Of a DNA stretch of 64,000 nucleotides, positions 1-9,457 are shown piece after piece; positions within the stretch are counted from its first letter, which is position 1; every line of letters starts with the position of its first letter. A model generated the notes under the pieces. That model made no database searches, was not told the origin of the DNA, and saw nothing but the letters and a program-made list of their open reading frames with translations. A program made the translations under genes and the position numbers. Source of the stretch: JADJNY01 sp046349615 (GTDB lineage Bacteria; Planctomycetota; UBA1135; GCA-002686595); NCBI GenBank assembly GCA_046349615.1, contig JAXMBZ010000003.1:1-64000 (forward strand), in the 5' to 3' direction.

Positions 1-116
1 AGCGCGTCGCTCTCGACTCCGAACCACGGGTTCGTGAAGGTCTCGACGCCGCCAGGTCGGCGCGCGCCGAGCACGCCGAACGCGAGCGCGCGACGACGTG
101 CGGCTCGGCTCCGCAC
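1..116 (-). CDS. Possible 5' end of a gene running off the left edge
   Basis: On the minus strand an open frame starts at a GTG codon (116-114) and runs off the left edge. Its later codons are rich in third-position G/C, as in the real genes nearby, and the visible end reads ETFTNPWFGVESDA. No family can be recognised from about 38 residues. It would be divergent from the gene at 308. The start is arbitrary and the piece could be non-coding; the call rests only on the open frame and codon composition. Confidence 0.3.
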   Translation of the reverse strand, partial: MRSRAARRRALAFGVLGARRPGGVETFTNPWFGVESDA

Positions 117-294
117 CTGCACGGCATCGTCCGACGGACCGGGAATCGTCATGGACCTACTCTAGAGGGACTGCCGAGGAACACCATCGGAGCCGCGACC
201 GGCGCGAGCCTTCCGGACGGTCGCCGCGCTCGGCGGTTCCTGCATCCCGGCGTACTCCGTCGAACTTCCCGTGCCGGATCGCGCCATGGAGCCT

Positions 295-300
295 TAAGGT
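295..300 (+). promoter_or_regulatory. Putative -10 box (TAAGGT) for the gene at 308
   Basis: TAAGGT ends exactly 7 nt before the ATG at 308, the same geometry as six other genes in this window. With this spacing transcription would begin at or next to the start codon and give a leaderless mRNA. No convincing -35 element is visible. The box also supports choosing the internal ATG at 308 over the upstream in-frame start at 98. Confidence 0.45.
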
Positions 301-307
301 GGCGCGG

Positions 308-1042
308 ATGGACGACACCCTCCGCACCTTCGGCGCGGCGCTCGGTGCGCTCGACCTCGAGCTCGACTGGGAGCTCCTCGGGCAGAGCTACTGCGAGGGC
401 GACGGTGCCACGTTCTTCGACGACGAGTTGCGCGAGCACACGCTCGACACGGGCCTCCGCTTCGCCGAGGACGTCGCGCAGGAGCTCGAGGAGCGGCCCG
501 GGCGGAGCGTGTACCTCGGCGCGGACGTCGCGGAGCTCCCGGTGATCCTGTCGGAGCACCTCCTGCTCGGCCGGCGCGTCGAGTGGCTCAACCTCGACGG
601 TCCGGCGACGAAGGAGCTGCGGCGCGCGCTCGCGGTCGTGAGCGCGAAGGTCGGCGTCGAGCTCCCCGCGCCGAGCGCGCGCGCTCTCTCGACGATCGAG
701 CCCGCGAGCTGCGACCATTTGTGGATGGTCAGCGTGCTCACCGACCCCGACGCGTTCCCCGCGCTGCACGACGCGCTCTACCGCCGAACGGGCGGACCGC
801 TCGCGACGGGCCGCGGCGTGCTCGAAGAGGATCGCGCGCGCGCCGACGCGCTCGTCGAGGAGCTGCTCGACCGCGCCGCGCCGCGTTGTCTGCTCGCGAC
901 GAGCGACGAAGAACGCCGCGTGATCGCGCCGCTCGTCGAACGCCGCGGTTGGAAGCTCTCGTTCGCGCGCGGCGGACGGACGACGGCGATCGTCGGCGAT
1001 CGCGTGCGCCTCGGGACGCTCACGCACGCCGGCGGAGCGTGA
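308..1042 (+). CDS. Uncharacterised protein, possible methyltransferase-like fold
   Basis: This is a 244-residue soluble protein with no signal peptide or membrane segment. The frame is open further upstream, but the 70 residues before Met-308 are Arg/Ser-rich low-complexity sequence, and a -10-like box lies 7 nt before this ATG, so the shorter start is preferred. The alternation of predicted strands and helices (for example SVYLGADVAELP near residue 65 and CLLATSDEERRV near residue 195) is reminiscent of Rossmann or SAM-methyltransferase-like proteins, but no catalytic motif is clear. It stands alone, 355 bp upstream of the chemoreceptor gene. The function is unknown; that it is a gene is fairly likely from codon bias. 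Confidence 0.6.
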   Translation: MDDTLRTFGAALGALDLELDWELLGQSYCEGDGATFFDDELREHTLDTGLRFAEDVAQELEERPGRSVYLGADVAELPVILSEHLLLGRRVEWLNLDGPATKELRRALAVVSAKVGVELPAPSARALSTIEPASCDHLWMVSVLTDPDAFPALHDALYRRTGGPLATGRGVLEEDRARADALVEELLDRAAPRCLLATSDEERRVIAPLVERRGWKLSFARGGRTTAIVGDRVRLGTLTHAGGA

Positions 1043-1397
1043 TGCGCGGGAGAGTCCGCGGAGGCGTCTGAGCCGCGCCACCCCGCGGATCGGCCGGAAC
1101 TCGAAACGGAGAGGGCCCCGACTTCGCGGCGGGCGACGCGACCTCGTGACGAGCGCAGGTCCGACGCCCACAAATCGGAGCTGCACTCGGGGAATCCGGC
1201 GAAGCCGCGGACTCCGAGCGTGGGTTCCAGTCCCCTCGACCGGGTCGGAGCGCGCGATCCGCACTCTACGTAATGGTGCGACCCAATTCGGGCACCGGCA
1301 TTCGAGGGAGACGCATCGGAACGGAGTTGGGCTCAGGGGTACCCAGCGGGGCTTCGATACCACCCGTGTCGCCGCCCGTTCTCCCCGCGGAACCACC
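1043..1397. other. Intergenic stretch without a recognised feature
   Basis: These 355 bp separate the orphan protein from the chemoreceptor. The frame of the chemoreceptor is open upstream to 1146, but that part is low-complexity and lacks a family match. A T-arm-like string near 1220 is not part of a tRNA. Nothing else can be supported. Confidence 0.4.
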
Positions 1398-3989
1398 ATG
1401 TCCAACTCGACCGTCGCCGTCCACCGCCCCTGGTGGATCCTCGCTCTGTTTCCCGTCCTGGTCGCGGGAGTCGGATTCAAGTACCGCTCCGACTCGTCCA
1501 TGGCGCGGGAGCACTTCGTGGCGGACGCGCAAGCACGCGCCAGGCAGGTCGGAGGCGGCGTCGAGGGCGCCTTCACGCAGCTCTACCAAGGCCTGCGCAC
1601 GATCGCGCGACTCCCCGGAGTGCGCGACATCGATCGACGCGGCGAACACTTCGACGCCGACGCGCGCACGAGCGTGCAGGAGATCTACAACAACCTCGCG
1701 GTGAACGTCGCGATGAGCGAGGTCTACATCGTCCCGCTCGACCTCGATCCCGACGCGATCGACCCGGCCACGGGCCAGCCGGGCGCGCCGATCATCACGT
1801 ACGACGAGCTGATCGTCGGGCGACATGCGGACGAAGAGCAGAGCGTGCAGTCCTCCGAGCCCAAGGTCGAAGAGATCGAGATCTTCGAGTACCGGTTGAT
1901 GAAGGAGCAGCTCGCCTGGCTGCGCGAGCACTGCCCGGACGAAGGCACGGTGAGTGGGCTGGACTTCCCCGCGCTTTGCGGCCGCGAGGTCGTGACGTGC
2001 GACAACTCGCGTTACTCGCCCGCCAAGGCCGACGACTCCGACCGTTCGGGGCTCGTCTACTCCGTGCCGTTCTTCGGGACGGACGGGAAGCTCAAGGGCT
2101 GCATCAGCGGCGTGATCCTGACACACGCGCTGCGCGATCTGCTACCCGACGGCAGCTACGCCCTCGCTTGCCCGACGCACGCCTACGTCGCGGGCGCGAA
2201 CCAGGAGGACACGTGGAAGTCGAGCCTCGCACGCGTGCGAGCCGGCGAGCCGGATCCCTCCCTGGCTTGGTCGGAGACGGTCGAGCTCCCCGTGCGCGAC
2301 GAAGGCGCGAGCTGGCGCTTGTGGGCTGGACGGACGCAGGCCGAACTCGTCGGCTCCGCCGAGATGCGCGCCGCACGACAGTTCGCGCTCTGCGGCCTCC
2401 TGCTCTCCCTGCTGGTGACGGGAGGCCTGTTCGGGTTCTTCCACTCCGCGCGTCGCCACCGCGCCCAGGTCGAGCAGCAGAACGCTTCGCTCGAGACGCG
2501 CGTGCTGGAGCGCACGAGCGAGCTCGAAGCCGCCCAGCGACGCCAGCGCGAAGCGGCCGAGGCCGAGGCGCACCGCGCGCGCGAACTCGAGGCGCAGATC
2601 GAGGCGTTCCTTCCCGTCGTCAGCGCGATCGAGTCGGGTGACTTCACGCGGCGCTTCCGGAGCGCGGGAACCGACGGCCTCGCTCGGATCGCGCGCGCCC
2701 TCGACCAGGCCTTCGAGTCACTCGAAGTGTCCCGCGCGCACGAGCGCGAGGTCAACGAGCGCGAGGCCCGGCACGCGCGGGAGCTGAAGGCACAGATCGA
2801 GCAACTGCTCGATGTCGTCCACGCCGCCGAGCGCGGCGATTTCTCCCGGCGCGCGCCCGGGCTCGCGGATGCGCAGATGCAGCGCATCGGCCTGGCGCTC
2901 AACTCGGCCTTCGCGGCCGTCGAGCGCGCCGCGGCCGAGCGCGCCGCGGTCGAAGAGGAGCGCGAGCGGCGCGAGCGGGAGCGGGCGCTGGCCGAGAAGC
3001 GTCTGGCGGAGGCCGACGAGGAGCGCGAGCACGCGCTCGAACTCGAGCGCCGCGTCGAGCGCTTGCTCGAGATCGTCGGCCGCGCGGCGGAAGGCCAACT
3101 CAAGCAACAGGTCGAGATCAGCGGCACAGATGGCGTCGGACGCATCGGCGAGGGACTGCAACAGCTCCTGGCGGACCTGTGCGTCGGCATCGAGCGCATC
3201 GCGAGCACGTCGCGCGCACTCTCGGGTTCCTCGGACACCTGCGCGAGCGTCAGCCGCTCGATGACGCAGTCCGCGCAGCACAGCTCCGACCGTGCGCGCT
3301 TCGTTTCGACCTCGGCGCGCGAACTCGCCGCACGGATGGAGCGCGTCGCCGACGTCTCGCAAACGCTCCATCAGCGGCTCTCCGAGACCGCTGCGCGCAT
3401 CGAAGAAGGCCGCCGCGTCGGTATCGAGGCCTCGGAGGCCGCGCGGCGTACGGACGCTACCGTGCAATCGCTGAGCTCGAGCTCGAGCGAGATCCGCAAG
3501 GTCGTCGAGCTGATCACGGGCATCGCGGAGCAGACGAATCTGCTCGCGCTCAACGCCACGATCGAGGCCGCGCGAGCGGGCGAGAGCGGCAAGGGTTTCG
3601 CCGTCGTCGCCCACGAGGTCAAGGAGCTCGCGCGCCAGACAGCCCAGGCGACAGGTGACATTCAGCGGCGCATCGAGGCGATCCGCCAGGACGCCGCGAG
3701 CGCCGTCGAGGCGATCACCGGAATCGCCGGCGTGATCGACCGCATCGTCGAACTGCAGGCCGCGGTCGGCAGCTCGATCGGCGAGCAGGTCTCGACCAGC
3801 GTCGCGATCGGTGCGGACGTCGCGGAGGCAGCTCAGGGAGCCGTCGGGATCGACCAGGGCATCGCGGACGTCGCGAACAGCGCGCAAAGCGCCTCGGCGG
3901 GCGCCGAGCAGGTGCGCAACGCCGCCGACTCGCTGGCGCACCTCTCGCAGGAGCTCGAGAGCTTCGTCGGAGCGTTCCGCTACGCTTGA
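1398..3989 (+). CDS. Methyl-accepting chemotaxis protein with tandem HAMP-like repeats
   Basis: This 863-residue receptor is expected to sense an extracytoplasmic signal and modulate a CheA/CheW complex. Met-1398 is followed by a first membrane segment (about 12-28, WWILALFPVLVAGVG). A periplasmic sensor region of about 300 residues follows, then a second membrane segment (about 328-350, FALCGLLLSLLVTGGLFGFF) and a long Glu/Arg-rich coiled coil. The coiled coil contains three repeated units of the type EAQIEAFLPVV..., EQLLDVVHAAERGDF and ERLLEIVGRAAEGQ, which look like poly-HAMP modules. The signalling hairpin tip is canonical (about 706-748, IAEQTNLLALNATIEAARAG). No CheR/CheB docking pentapeptide is seen at the C-terminus (FVGAFRYA). 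No che genes are nearby, so it is an orphan receptor. The family call is secure; the ligand is unknown. Confidence 0.93.
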   Translation: MSNSTVAVHRPWWILALFPVLVAGVGFKYRSDSSMAREHFVADAQARARQVGGGVEGAFTQLYQGLRTIARLPGVRDIDRRGEHFDADARTSVQEIYNNLAVNVAMSEVYIVPLDLDPDAIDPATGQPGAPIITYDELIVGRHADEEQSVQSSEPKVEEIEIFEYRLMKEQLAWLREHCPDEGTVSGLDFPALCGREVVTCDNSRYSPAKADDSDRSGLVYSVPFFGTDGKLKGCISGVILTHALRDLLPDGSYALACPTHAYVAGANQEDTWKSSLARVRAGEPDPSLAWSETVELPVRDEGASWRLWAGRTQAELVGSAEMRAARQFALCGLLLSLLVTGGLFGFFHSARRHRAQVEQQNASLETRVLERTSELEAAQRRQREAAEAEAHRARELEAQIEAFLPVVSAIESGDFTRRFRSAGTDGLARIARALDQAFESLEVSRAHEREVNEREARHARELKAQIEQLLDVVHAAERGDFSRRAPGLADAQMQRIGLALNSAFAAVERAAAERAAVEEERERRERERALAEKRLAEADEEREHALELERRVERLLEIVGRAAEGQLKQQVEISGTDGVGRIGEGLQQLLADLCVGIERIASTSRALSGSSDTCASVSRSMTQSAQHSSDRARFVSTSARELAARMERVADVSQTLHQRLSETAARIEEGRRVGIEASEAARRTDATVQSLSSSSSEIRKVVELITGIAEQTNLLALNATIEAARAGESGKGFAVVAHEVKELARQTAQATGDIQRRIEAIRQDAASAVEAITGIAGVIDRIVELQAAVGSSIGEQVSTSVAIGADVAEAAQGAVGIDQGIADVANSAQSASAGAEQVRNAADSLAHLSQELESFVGAFRYA

Positions 3990-4151
3990 GCGCGCCGGAC
4001 GCGCAGCTCTCGGACCGAGCCGGCCGACGAAGCTCCTCGGAGAACGCCTCGACCGTGAGCCTTCGACCGCTGCGCTGGGGAATACGGGCGACGATGCCCG
4101 GAGCGCCTTCGTCCCCCGCCCCGAGCCCGCCTCGCGAGGCCTGGGATCCGC

Positions 4152-5423
4152 TCACGTCGCGCGCGGTTCCGTTCGACTCGACCGCCGGCGCAGGACGTGC
4201 ACCGTGAACGCGTCCGTCCCGTGCACGTGCGGCAGGAGACGGAGCACCGTGCTCGAGCGATCGGGAGCGAGCGCGTGGAGCTCCGCGGGCAGCCACGCGC
4301 TCATCGGCAGCGCCTCGATTCCCTCTTCCGCGCACAGCCGCTCGACGACGCCCTCGTTCTCCTCGCGGAGCGGCGTGCACGTCGCGTAGATCAACCGCCC
4401 ATCGGGCCGCAGCCAGGAGAGCGCGCCGCGCGCGATCTCGAGCTGCTGTTCGGGCAGTCGGCGCAGCACGTCGAGATCGACCCGCCGCGCGAGGTCCGGC
4501 TTGCGCGCGAGGACGCCGAGCCCGCTGCACGGCGCATCGACGAGCACGCGCGCGGCGCGGCCCACGAGCGGACACAGCGGCGCCGGGAGCTCGGCCCCCG
4601 CGCGCGGCATCTCGTGCACGAGCAGGTTGAAGGCCTGCGCTCGCGCCGCGCGTGAGCGCAATTCGCGCAGACGACGCCGACTCACGTCGAGCGCCACCAC
4701 GCGGCCCTTCTTGCCGAGCCGCGCGCACAACGCGAGCGTCTTTCCGCCCGCTCCCGCGCACACGTCGACGGTGGGAGCGCCGGGGAGCGGATCGACGACG
4801 AGCGCCACGAGCTGGCTCGCTTCGTCCTGGACCTCGAAGAGCCCTTCCTCCTGCGCGCGCGTGCGCGGGAGCGGTCCGTCGCCGACGACGCGCAGCGCCC
4901 ACGGAGAGAGCGCGCCCGGGCGCGTCGCGACGCCTTCGCTCCGCAGTCGCTCCGCGAGTTCGTCGCGCGTCGTGCGCGCGACGTTCACGCGCAGACACAG
5001 CCCGGCGCCGCGCCAGCTCGCGTCGAGGAAGGCCTGCGCGCCTTCGCCGAGCGTGCGGTGGAGCGCCGCCGCCACGGCGTCCGACACGGAACCGCGCTGC
5101 GCGAGCCGCAGCACCGGATCCGCGCTCGAGAGGAGCTCGGCCTCGCGCGCTCGCAGCGCGTGCGCGTCGAACGGAGCGCGCCGATCTCCGCCGGTTCGCG
5201 GAGCGGGATCGTCGAGCGCGTCGAGCGCCGCGAGCCGAGCGCGCGCGGACGCGAGGCCGGGCTGGAGACGCTCGAGCCGCGCCTCGCCGGCGAGGATCCG
5301 GCGCAACTCGCCGATCAAGCGCTCGCGGCCGCGGCCTTCGACGCCCGCCGCGACGCAGGCTTCGGAGAGCGACGCTCCGTCCTCGATCGCGCGCCAGGCG
5401 AGCTCGAGCGGGTCGTCGGTCAC
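4152..5423 (-). CDS. rsmB: RsmB/NOP2-Sun family rRNA (cytosine-C5) methyltransferase
   Basis: This 423-residue enzyme is predicted to make 5-methylcytosine in rRNA, most likely the RsmB-type modification of 16S rRNA, using S-adenosylmethionine. The N-terminal ~140 residues resemble the NusB-like RNA-binding domain. The SAM-binding motif VDVCAGAGGKTLAL lies at about 219-232. The two cysteines of the NSUN mechanism are C299 in DAPCSGLG and C349 in YATCTPL. The start is a GTG at 5423, 16 bp from the end of a RhuM remnant on the same strand. It appears to be a housekeeping gene next to the accessory island. The exact target base is inferred from family architecture; related NSUN enzymes (RsmF-like) cannot be fully excluded. 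Confidence 0.88.
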   Translation of the reverse strand: MTDDPLELAWRAIEDGASLSEACVAAGVEGRGRERLIGELRRILAGEARLERLQPGLASARARLAALDALDDPAPRTGGDRRAPFDAHALRAREAELLSSADPVLRLAQRGSVSDAVAAALHRTLGEGAQAFLDASWRGAGLCLRVNVARTTRDELAERLRSEGVATRPGALSPWALRVVGDGPLPRTRAQEEGLFEVQDEASQLVALVVDPLPGAPTVDVCAGAGGKTLALCARLGKKGRVVALDVSRRRLRELRSRAARAQAFNLLVHEMPRAGAELPAPLCPLVGRAARVLVDAPCSGLGVLARKPDLARRVDLDVLRRLPEQQLEIARGALSWLRPDGRLIYATCTPLREENEGVVERLCAEEGIEALPMSAWLPAELHALAPDRSSTVLRLLPHVHGTDAFTVHVLRRRSSRTEPRAT

Positions 5424-5439
5424 GTGCAGGGGTCCTCGA

Positions 5440-5865
5440 TCATCCCGCGATTGTGGCGGCGGGAGCGTGCGAGATCCATCGCGCGGAGAGAGTGAGCGAG
5501 GCAGCGTCGTGGAGCTTGTTCTGGACGATCTGGAAGAAGGCCTGGGTCTCCTTGTCCTTCGACGAGTCGTCGGCGGCGAGGAGGCTGCGAGACGGTCGTG
5601 GCGCAGCGTACGGGGCGACCTCCCGGCGGCCCTCGCGTCGAACCTGTAAGCAGTCCTGACAGGTTGCCTCCTCGACGAGCTCTCCCTCTTCGAAGATGGC
5701 CTGCAGGTGCATGGTCACGTTCTGGGGCGTGGTCTGGAAGAGCTCCGCGATCAGGGCCTGCGACAGCCAGATCGTCTGGTCCTCGAACCGGGACTGGATG
5801 CGGGTGCGCCCGTCCTCGGTCTGGTAGAGGACGAAGCTCGACGGCGGCGGCGTTTGGTCGCTCAC
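5440..5865 (-). pseudogene. RhuM-family protein remnant with internal deletion
   Basis: The frame from GTG 5865 reads the typical RhuM amino end (QTEDGRTRIQSRFEDQTIW, then LSQALIAELFQTTPQNV, an HTH-like segment) up to EEGELVEEATCQDCLQVRRE. It then jumps directly into a distal RhuM motif, DDSSKDKETQAFFQIVQNKL. Compared with the usual ~330-residue RhuM architecture about 100 internal residues and the C-terminal domain are missing. The frame ends after an unrelated tail. RhuM proteins are virulence/Fic-associated DNA-binding-like proteins of unclear biochemical role. The segment lies just upstream of rsmB. Two further RhuM remnants lie at 9.9-10.6 kb and 14.3-14.5 kb. Confidence 0.72.
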
Positions 5866-6056
5866 GCGAACCGCAACATACCCGGCGCGTCGAGCGCCGC
5901 CGAGCGATGCGGCCTGCCGCGATCGGAATGCTCTGAGGGGCGTCGTGGAGGTGCCGACGTCCCCACTTCGAGCAGCGACCGAGGATGGTACGGAGTGTGG
6001 AGAACACGACGACGAGGGTGCCCCGGATCCTCGCCCCAACCGACGGTCCCGCGTCT

Positions 6057-6190
6057 TCTGCACACTTCGGCGGCCGCGGCCGCGAGCGCGACTTCGCGCA
6101 GTTCGCCCTTGGAATCGAACGGGGGCTTCGCGGCGGCGGTGGACCACTCGATGCCGGAATCCACCGCGAGGTCGTCGTTCGGACTCCACT
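6057..6190 (-). pseudogene. C-terminal tail fragment of the radical SAM gene at 14.7-16.4 kb
   Basis: On the minus strand this stretch reads SGIEWSTAAAKP followed by GELREVALAAAAAEVC. That matches the last ~35 residues of the complete radical SAM protein encoded at 14719-16407 (SGIEWYTAAAKP and GELREAALAAAAAEVC). The stop codon after the final Cys is changed (TGA to AGA), so the frame runs on. The downstream spacer also resembles the spacer after the intact gene. It is a dead fragment left by duplication or deletion. Confidence 0.75.
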
Positions 6191-6296
6191 GGAGCACGTC
6201 CTCGCTCCTTGACGTCCGGCCCGTCACTCATCGCACCCTGTCTTGACGGGCGCGCACCAATCGCCCTGAAACGGTATCCCAGCGCGACGCGCACAT

Positions 6297-8081
6297 TCAC
6301 CAAGTCACGAGGAGTGCGCTCGACGCATTCCAGGGTTGGATGCCGCATGCAGTCGTCCCCGGATCGCGATAGAGCACTTGGTAGGTGCTCACCGTACCGG
6401 CACCGAGCGGAACTCCGAGCCCTGAGGATGTGTCGTGGATGGTGCCCTCGCCCGGCGAGGGGAACATCGCACCGGAACCCATAATGGAACGAGCTGCGAG
6501 CCGGAGCAGGATGCCGCCTGCGCACCGCAGTCCGACGCCGAAAGGCACCCCACTAGCCTCGACGGCGTCGCCCTGGACGAAGAGCGCGACGCTCCCCGCG
6601 GGAAGGCCCGTCACCGTAAGGCGCAACTGATCGGGCGCGACGCTCCCGAAGCAGCCGAGCACCGCGCCAGCGGTGCTGGAGTTCGCGCAACCGCGACGCG
6701 CTCCCCCCGGGTTCGAACATGGACAAAGCCCCACGGCATCCGGCTCGGAGTCCGCAAAGCACAGTGGAGTCACTGCATTCCGGCGCGCGACGACATAGAC
6801 GCTCTTGCCCATCTCGTTGAAGAAACCGGCTTGGCCCGCGAACCCGAACGCACGTCCATCCCCACTGACGGACGGAGCTTCGTACCCGACCGTGGGGTGC
6901 TCTCCATTGGGGCCGACGCTCAAGCGGGTCGTCGTGGACATCCACAGGTCGCGCACGAACACGTCGGAGTACGGGTCCGTGTCGCGGGCGAGGTTTCGCG
7001 CACTGCTCAGGAAGACGACAAAGCGACCGTCGCCGGAGATGCGCGCATCGATGGAGTGGTTGTCCGCCAGATCGCCCGCCGTGTTCACAGACACACAGGT
7101 CGTCCGCTGGGTGACGCGGTCGCGAACGAAGACCCGGAAGCGTCCACCCACGGGGTTCGGTCCACCCGGGACGAAGGCCGGCGATCCGCTGATGAACAGG
7201 ACGTACCGGCCATCGTCGGACACGCCTGCAGCACGCTGGTCGTACTCCCCGATGCCGCCCGCGTCGGTCAGGCTCGCAAGCTCGAGCTGGTCGAGCACTC
7301 GATCGTACAGATAGGTGTCTTCGCGACCATTGGTGTCTCCCGGCACCAGCGTGCTCGACGTGGTCCGCACGAGGACGTACCGGCCGTCAGGCGTGATCGC
7401 CACGACCACACTCGTCCCCGTCCACTGCGCGCCGACCATCGGGCGATCGACGACCGTGGTCGCGCCGAGCAAGCGATCCCGGAGATAGACATGTCCTGTG
7501 CTGCTTTGTGGAACGCCCGGAACGACGAGGTTGCTGAACATCGAACCGAACGCGACGAACCGACCGTCGCCGGAGGTGACTCCCCACTCGGCTCCCTGGT
7601 TCAGCGGCGTTCCAGCTGAGGTGAGGGCGGCCAGTTCCGTCGTGCCAGCGACACGATCCCGGAGGAAGACGTTCTTCTGAGCACCCGACGGGAGCGGCCA
7701 GAAGTTGGTGGAGCTCGTGACGAACGTCACGTAGCGCCCGTCCGGTGAGATCGAGCAGGGATGGCTCTGTGACGGGCTCGACGACTGCTGTCCGGCGGGG
7801 CCGACGCTGACCCGTTCGTACACGCCGGTCGAGCGGTCGAGCACGAAGACGTCACGCGCCGAGTTCGTGTCGTTCGCAACGAACACGGCGGAGAAGCTCT
7901 CGAAGGCAACGATGCGGCCATCGCCGTTGAGGGTCGGCGCCGTCGAGTCGTCGCTGGGACCAGCAAGGCCCGGAGGGGCGCTGACGAGCGTCAGCACCTG
8001 AGAACCCTGCCAGGCCTTCCCGGGTGCGGCGATGCAGCTGGAGAGCGCAAGGAGGACCAGCAAGCGGCGCGAGAGCGGCAT
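6297..8081 (-). CDS. Secreted WD40/PD40-like beta-propeller protein with planctomycete-type C-terminal domain
   Basis: This 594-residue exported protein starts with a signal peptide (MPLSRRLLVLLALSSCIAAP). From about residue 35 to 440 it carries repeats of the TolB/PD40 type, each with a core such as LNGDGRIVAFES, SPDGRYVTFVTS, SGDGRFVAFGS or SDDGRYVLFISG and a partner strand like VFVRDR. These repeats should fold as a beta-propeller. The last ~150 residues form a Cys-rich module (LCPCSNPGGARRGCANS, then a final LLVTW) shared with three other secreted proteins here. An upstream ATG about 12 codons earlier is possible, but Met-8081 places the signal peptide at the terminus. It lies inside the accessory island between two radical SAM fragments. 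The role is unknown; surface attachment is a guess. Confidence 0.8.
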   Translation of the reverse strand: MPLSRRLLVLLALSSCIAAPGKAWQGSQVLTLVSAPPGLAGPSDDSTAPTLNGDGRIVAFESFSAVFVANDTNSARDVFVLDRSTGVYERVSVGPAGQQSSSPSQSHPCSISPDGRYVTFVTSSTNFWPLPSGAQKNVFLRDRVAGTTELAALTSAGTPLNQGAEWGVTSGDGRFVAFGSMFSNLVVPGVPQSSTGHVYLRDRLLGATTVVDRPMVGAQWTGTSVVVAITPDGRYVLVRTTSSTLVPGDTNGREDTYLYDRVLDQLELASLTDAGGIGEYDQRAAGVSDDGRYVLFISGSPAFVPGGPNPVGGRFRVFVRDRVTQRTTCVSVNTAGDLADNHSIDARISGDGRFVVFLSSARNLARDTDPYSDVFVRDLWMSTTTRLSVGPNGEHPTVGYEAPSVSGDGRAFGFAGQAGFFNEMGKSVYVVARRNAVTPLCFADSEPDAVGLCPCSNPGGARRGCANSSTAGAVLGCFGSVAPDQLRLTVTGLPAGSVALFVQGDAVEASGVPFGVGLRCAGGILLRLAARSIMGSGAMFPSPGEGTIHDTSSGLGVPLGAGTVSTYQVLYRDPGTTACGIQPWNASSALLVTW

Positions 8082-8349
8082 CGAGTGAACCTCGTCGTGG
8101 AAGGTTGGGGCCGTCATCTCGACGGATGTCCCAGGTTCCACGATAGCATCCGGCTCGCCCGGTGACCGCAGTTCGGGTTCGCTGGTGTGAGCCCTGCCTG
8201 AAGTGGGGCCTTTCGCACTCGATCCCTCGGGTGTTCCAGGGGACGACGGTGGCTTCTCCTGGGACGCAGCGAATGGGGCTCGCGGAGAAATCCGATGGAC
8301 GAGCCCGCGAAGCGGAATCGAGCGCCCTACGAGGCGCGCTCCGCGGCGC

Positions 8350-9087
8350 TCAACACAATTCGGCGGCGAGCGCCGCTTCGCGCAGCTCGGCGACCGGCTC
8401 TGCGGCAGCGGTGGACCACTCGATGCCGGACTCCTCGGCGCCGTCGTCGTCCGAGCGCACACCCATGAACTTATTGTAGCGGATCGCGTAGTGGAGCTCG
8501 TTCGCCTGCGTGCACGCGCTCGCGAGCTCGCGATCGACGTCCTTCACACGCGGCTTGAAGGCTTCCCACTCGTCGCGCGTCATGCGCAGCACGTCGGCGA
8601 CGAGCGCGTGGTACCGCTTCGACGCGGGCGAGTCGTGAAAGCGCTCCATCCGGCTGTTCACGAACCACGGCATGACCGTGCCGAGCTTGTCGATGAACAG
8701 ATTCTCCTCCGCGCCGAAGTCGAGCGCACTGCCGTCGGTGAACGTCGTGAAGTCCGCCGCGGGGTCGTGCTTCAAGTAGCCGCCCTCGATCGTCATGCGG
8801 TAGCTGTCCGTCCCTGGGAACGGGAAGAACCACGTCGTGCGTAAGCGGCCGATGCGCGACCGCGCCAGGATGTCGACCGTCTCCCAGCGCTCCACGTGAG
8901 TCTCCGTCGGCAGGCCGATCATCAGGAAGCCCGAGCTGTGCAGGCGGTGGCGCTCCGCGCCCGCGACCGTCTCGAGGATGTCCTTCTGCGACCTGTGGCG
9001 CTCGAGAGGGACGTGCCCAGAGAAATGCACCGACTCCACTTCCCGCAGGACGTCCCCGCGCATGCTCGAAGAGCGACGCCGAGCCAT
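8350..9087 (-). pseudogene. C-terminal half of a duplicated B12-binding radical SAM gene
   Basis: The frame encodes about 230 residues nearly identical to the C-terminal part of the complete radical SAM protein at 14719-16407, for example HRLHSSGFLMIGLPTETH, TDSYRMTIEGGYLKHDPAAD and FIDKLGTVMPWFVNSRMERF. The similarity starts around 9010 on the plus-strand scale. The region upstream (GDVLREVESVHFSGHVPLER) carries an insertion relative to the parent, and the B12-binding domain and CxxxCxxC cluster domain are absent. It cannot be a working radical SAM enzyme. The reading frame has stayed open, so the duplication may be recent. Confidence 0.8.
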
Positions 9088-9097
9088 TGCGCTCAGG

Positions 9098-9457
9098 TCA
9101 GGGCAAGGGGCGGATGCGAATGCGCGTGTCGTCGATCACGACGAATCGACCGGCCCAGTCTTCCTGACTCGTCACCGCCTCGAGAGCCCGCTCGTTGTCG
9201 ATGTCCGGGGTCGGGCCGGTGAGACGCAATAGGACGACACCGCACGCAGCAGGCAAGCCTGCCCGAAACGCGAGCATGCCGAAGTCCTTGTCGAACGTGA
9301 CGACCGTTCGAAGCTCGAACTGGGCTCGATGCAAGACCTCTTCGTCGGACGCGCCAGGCTCGAGCTCCAGGACCCAGGCGACGTCATGCCCCCGCCGCCG
9401 CAGCTCGCGCACGACGGGGCCGGGGAAGTTCTCGTTCGCGAGCAGACGGAGCGTCAT
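9098..9457 (-). CDS. DUF5615 PIN-like toxin of a type II toxin-antitoxin pair
   Basis: This 119-residue protein has the typical start MTLRLLANENFPGPVVREL (the early acidic position followed by N-F-P), the central TFDKDFG motif and the ending FVVIDD of the DUF5615/Mut7-C-like PIN family. Such proteins are predicted RNases. Its ATG overlaps the stop of the upstream DUF433 gene by 4 bp (ATGA), the normal order for this pair. The toxic activity is inferred from the family; nothing here shows the target. The pair sits in the decayed accessory island. Confidence 0.85.
   Translation of the reverse strand: MTLRLLANENFPGPVVRELRRRGHDVAWVLELEPGASDEEVLHRAQFELRTVVTFDKDFGMLAFRAGLPAACGVVLLRLTGPTPDIDNERALEAVTSQEDWAGRFVVIDDTRIRIRPLP

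Noticed and set aside
1205..1245. T-arm-like string GGGTTCCAGTCCC suggesting a tRNA or tmRNA end
   Set aside because: The arm does not pair properly and no acceptor stem, anticodon arm or D arm can be drawn upstream.
6700..6722. GGGTTCGAA string resembling a tRNA T-loop
   Set aside because: It is inside the coding sequence for the Cys-rich C-terminal domain (SNPGG).
8350..9087. A working radical SAM protein
   Set aside because: The CxxxCxxC cluster motif and cobalamin domain are missing; it is only the C-terminal part of a duplicate.
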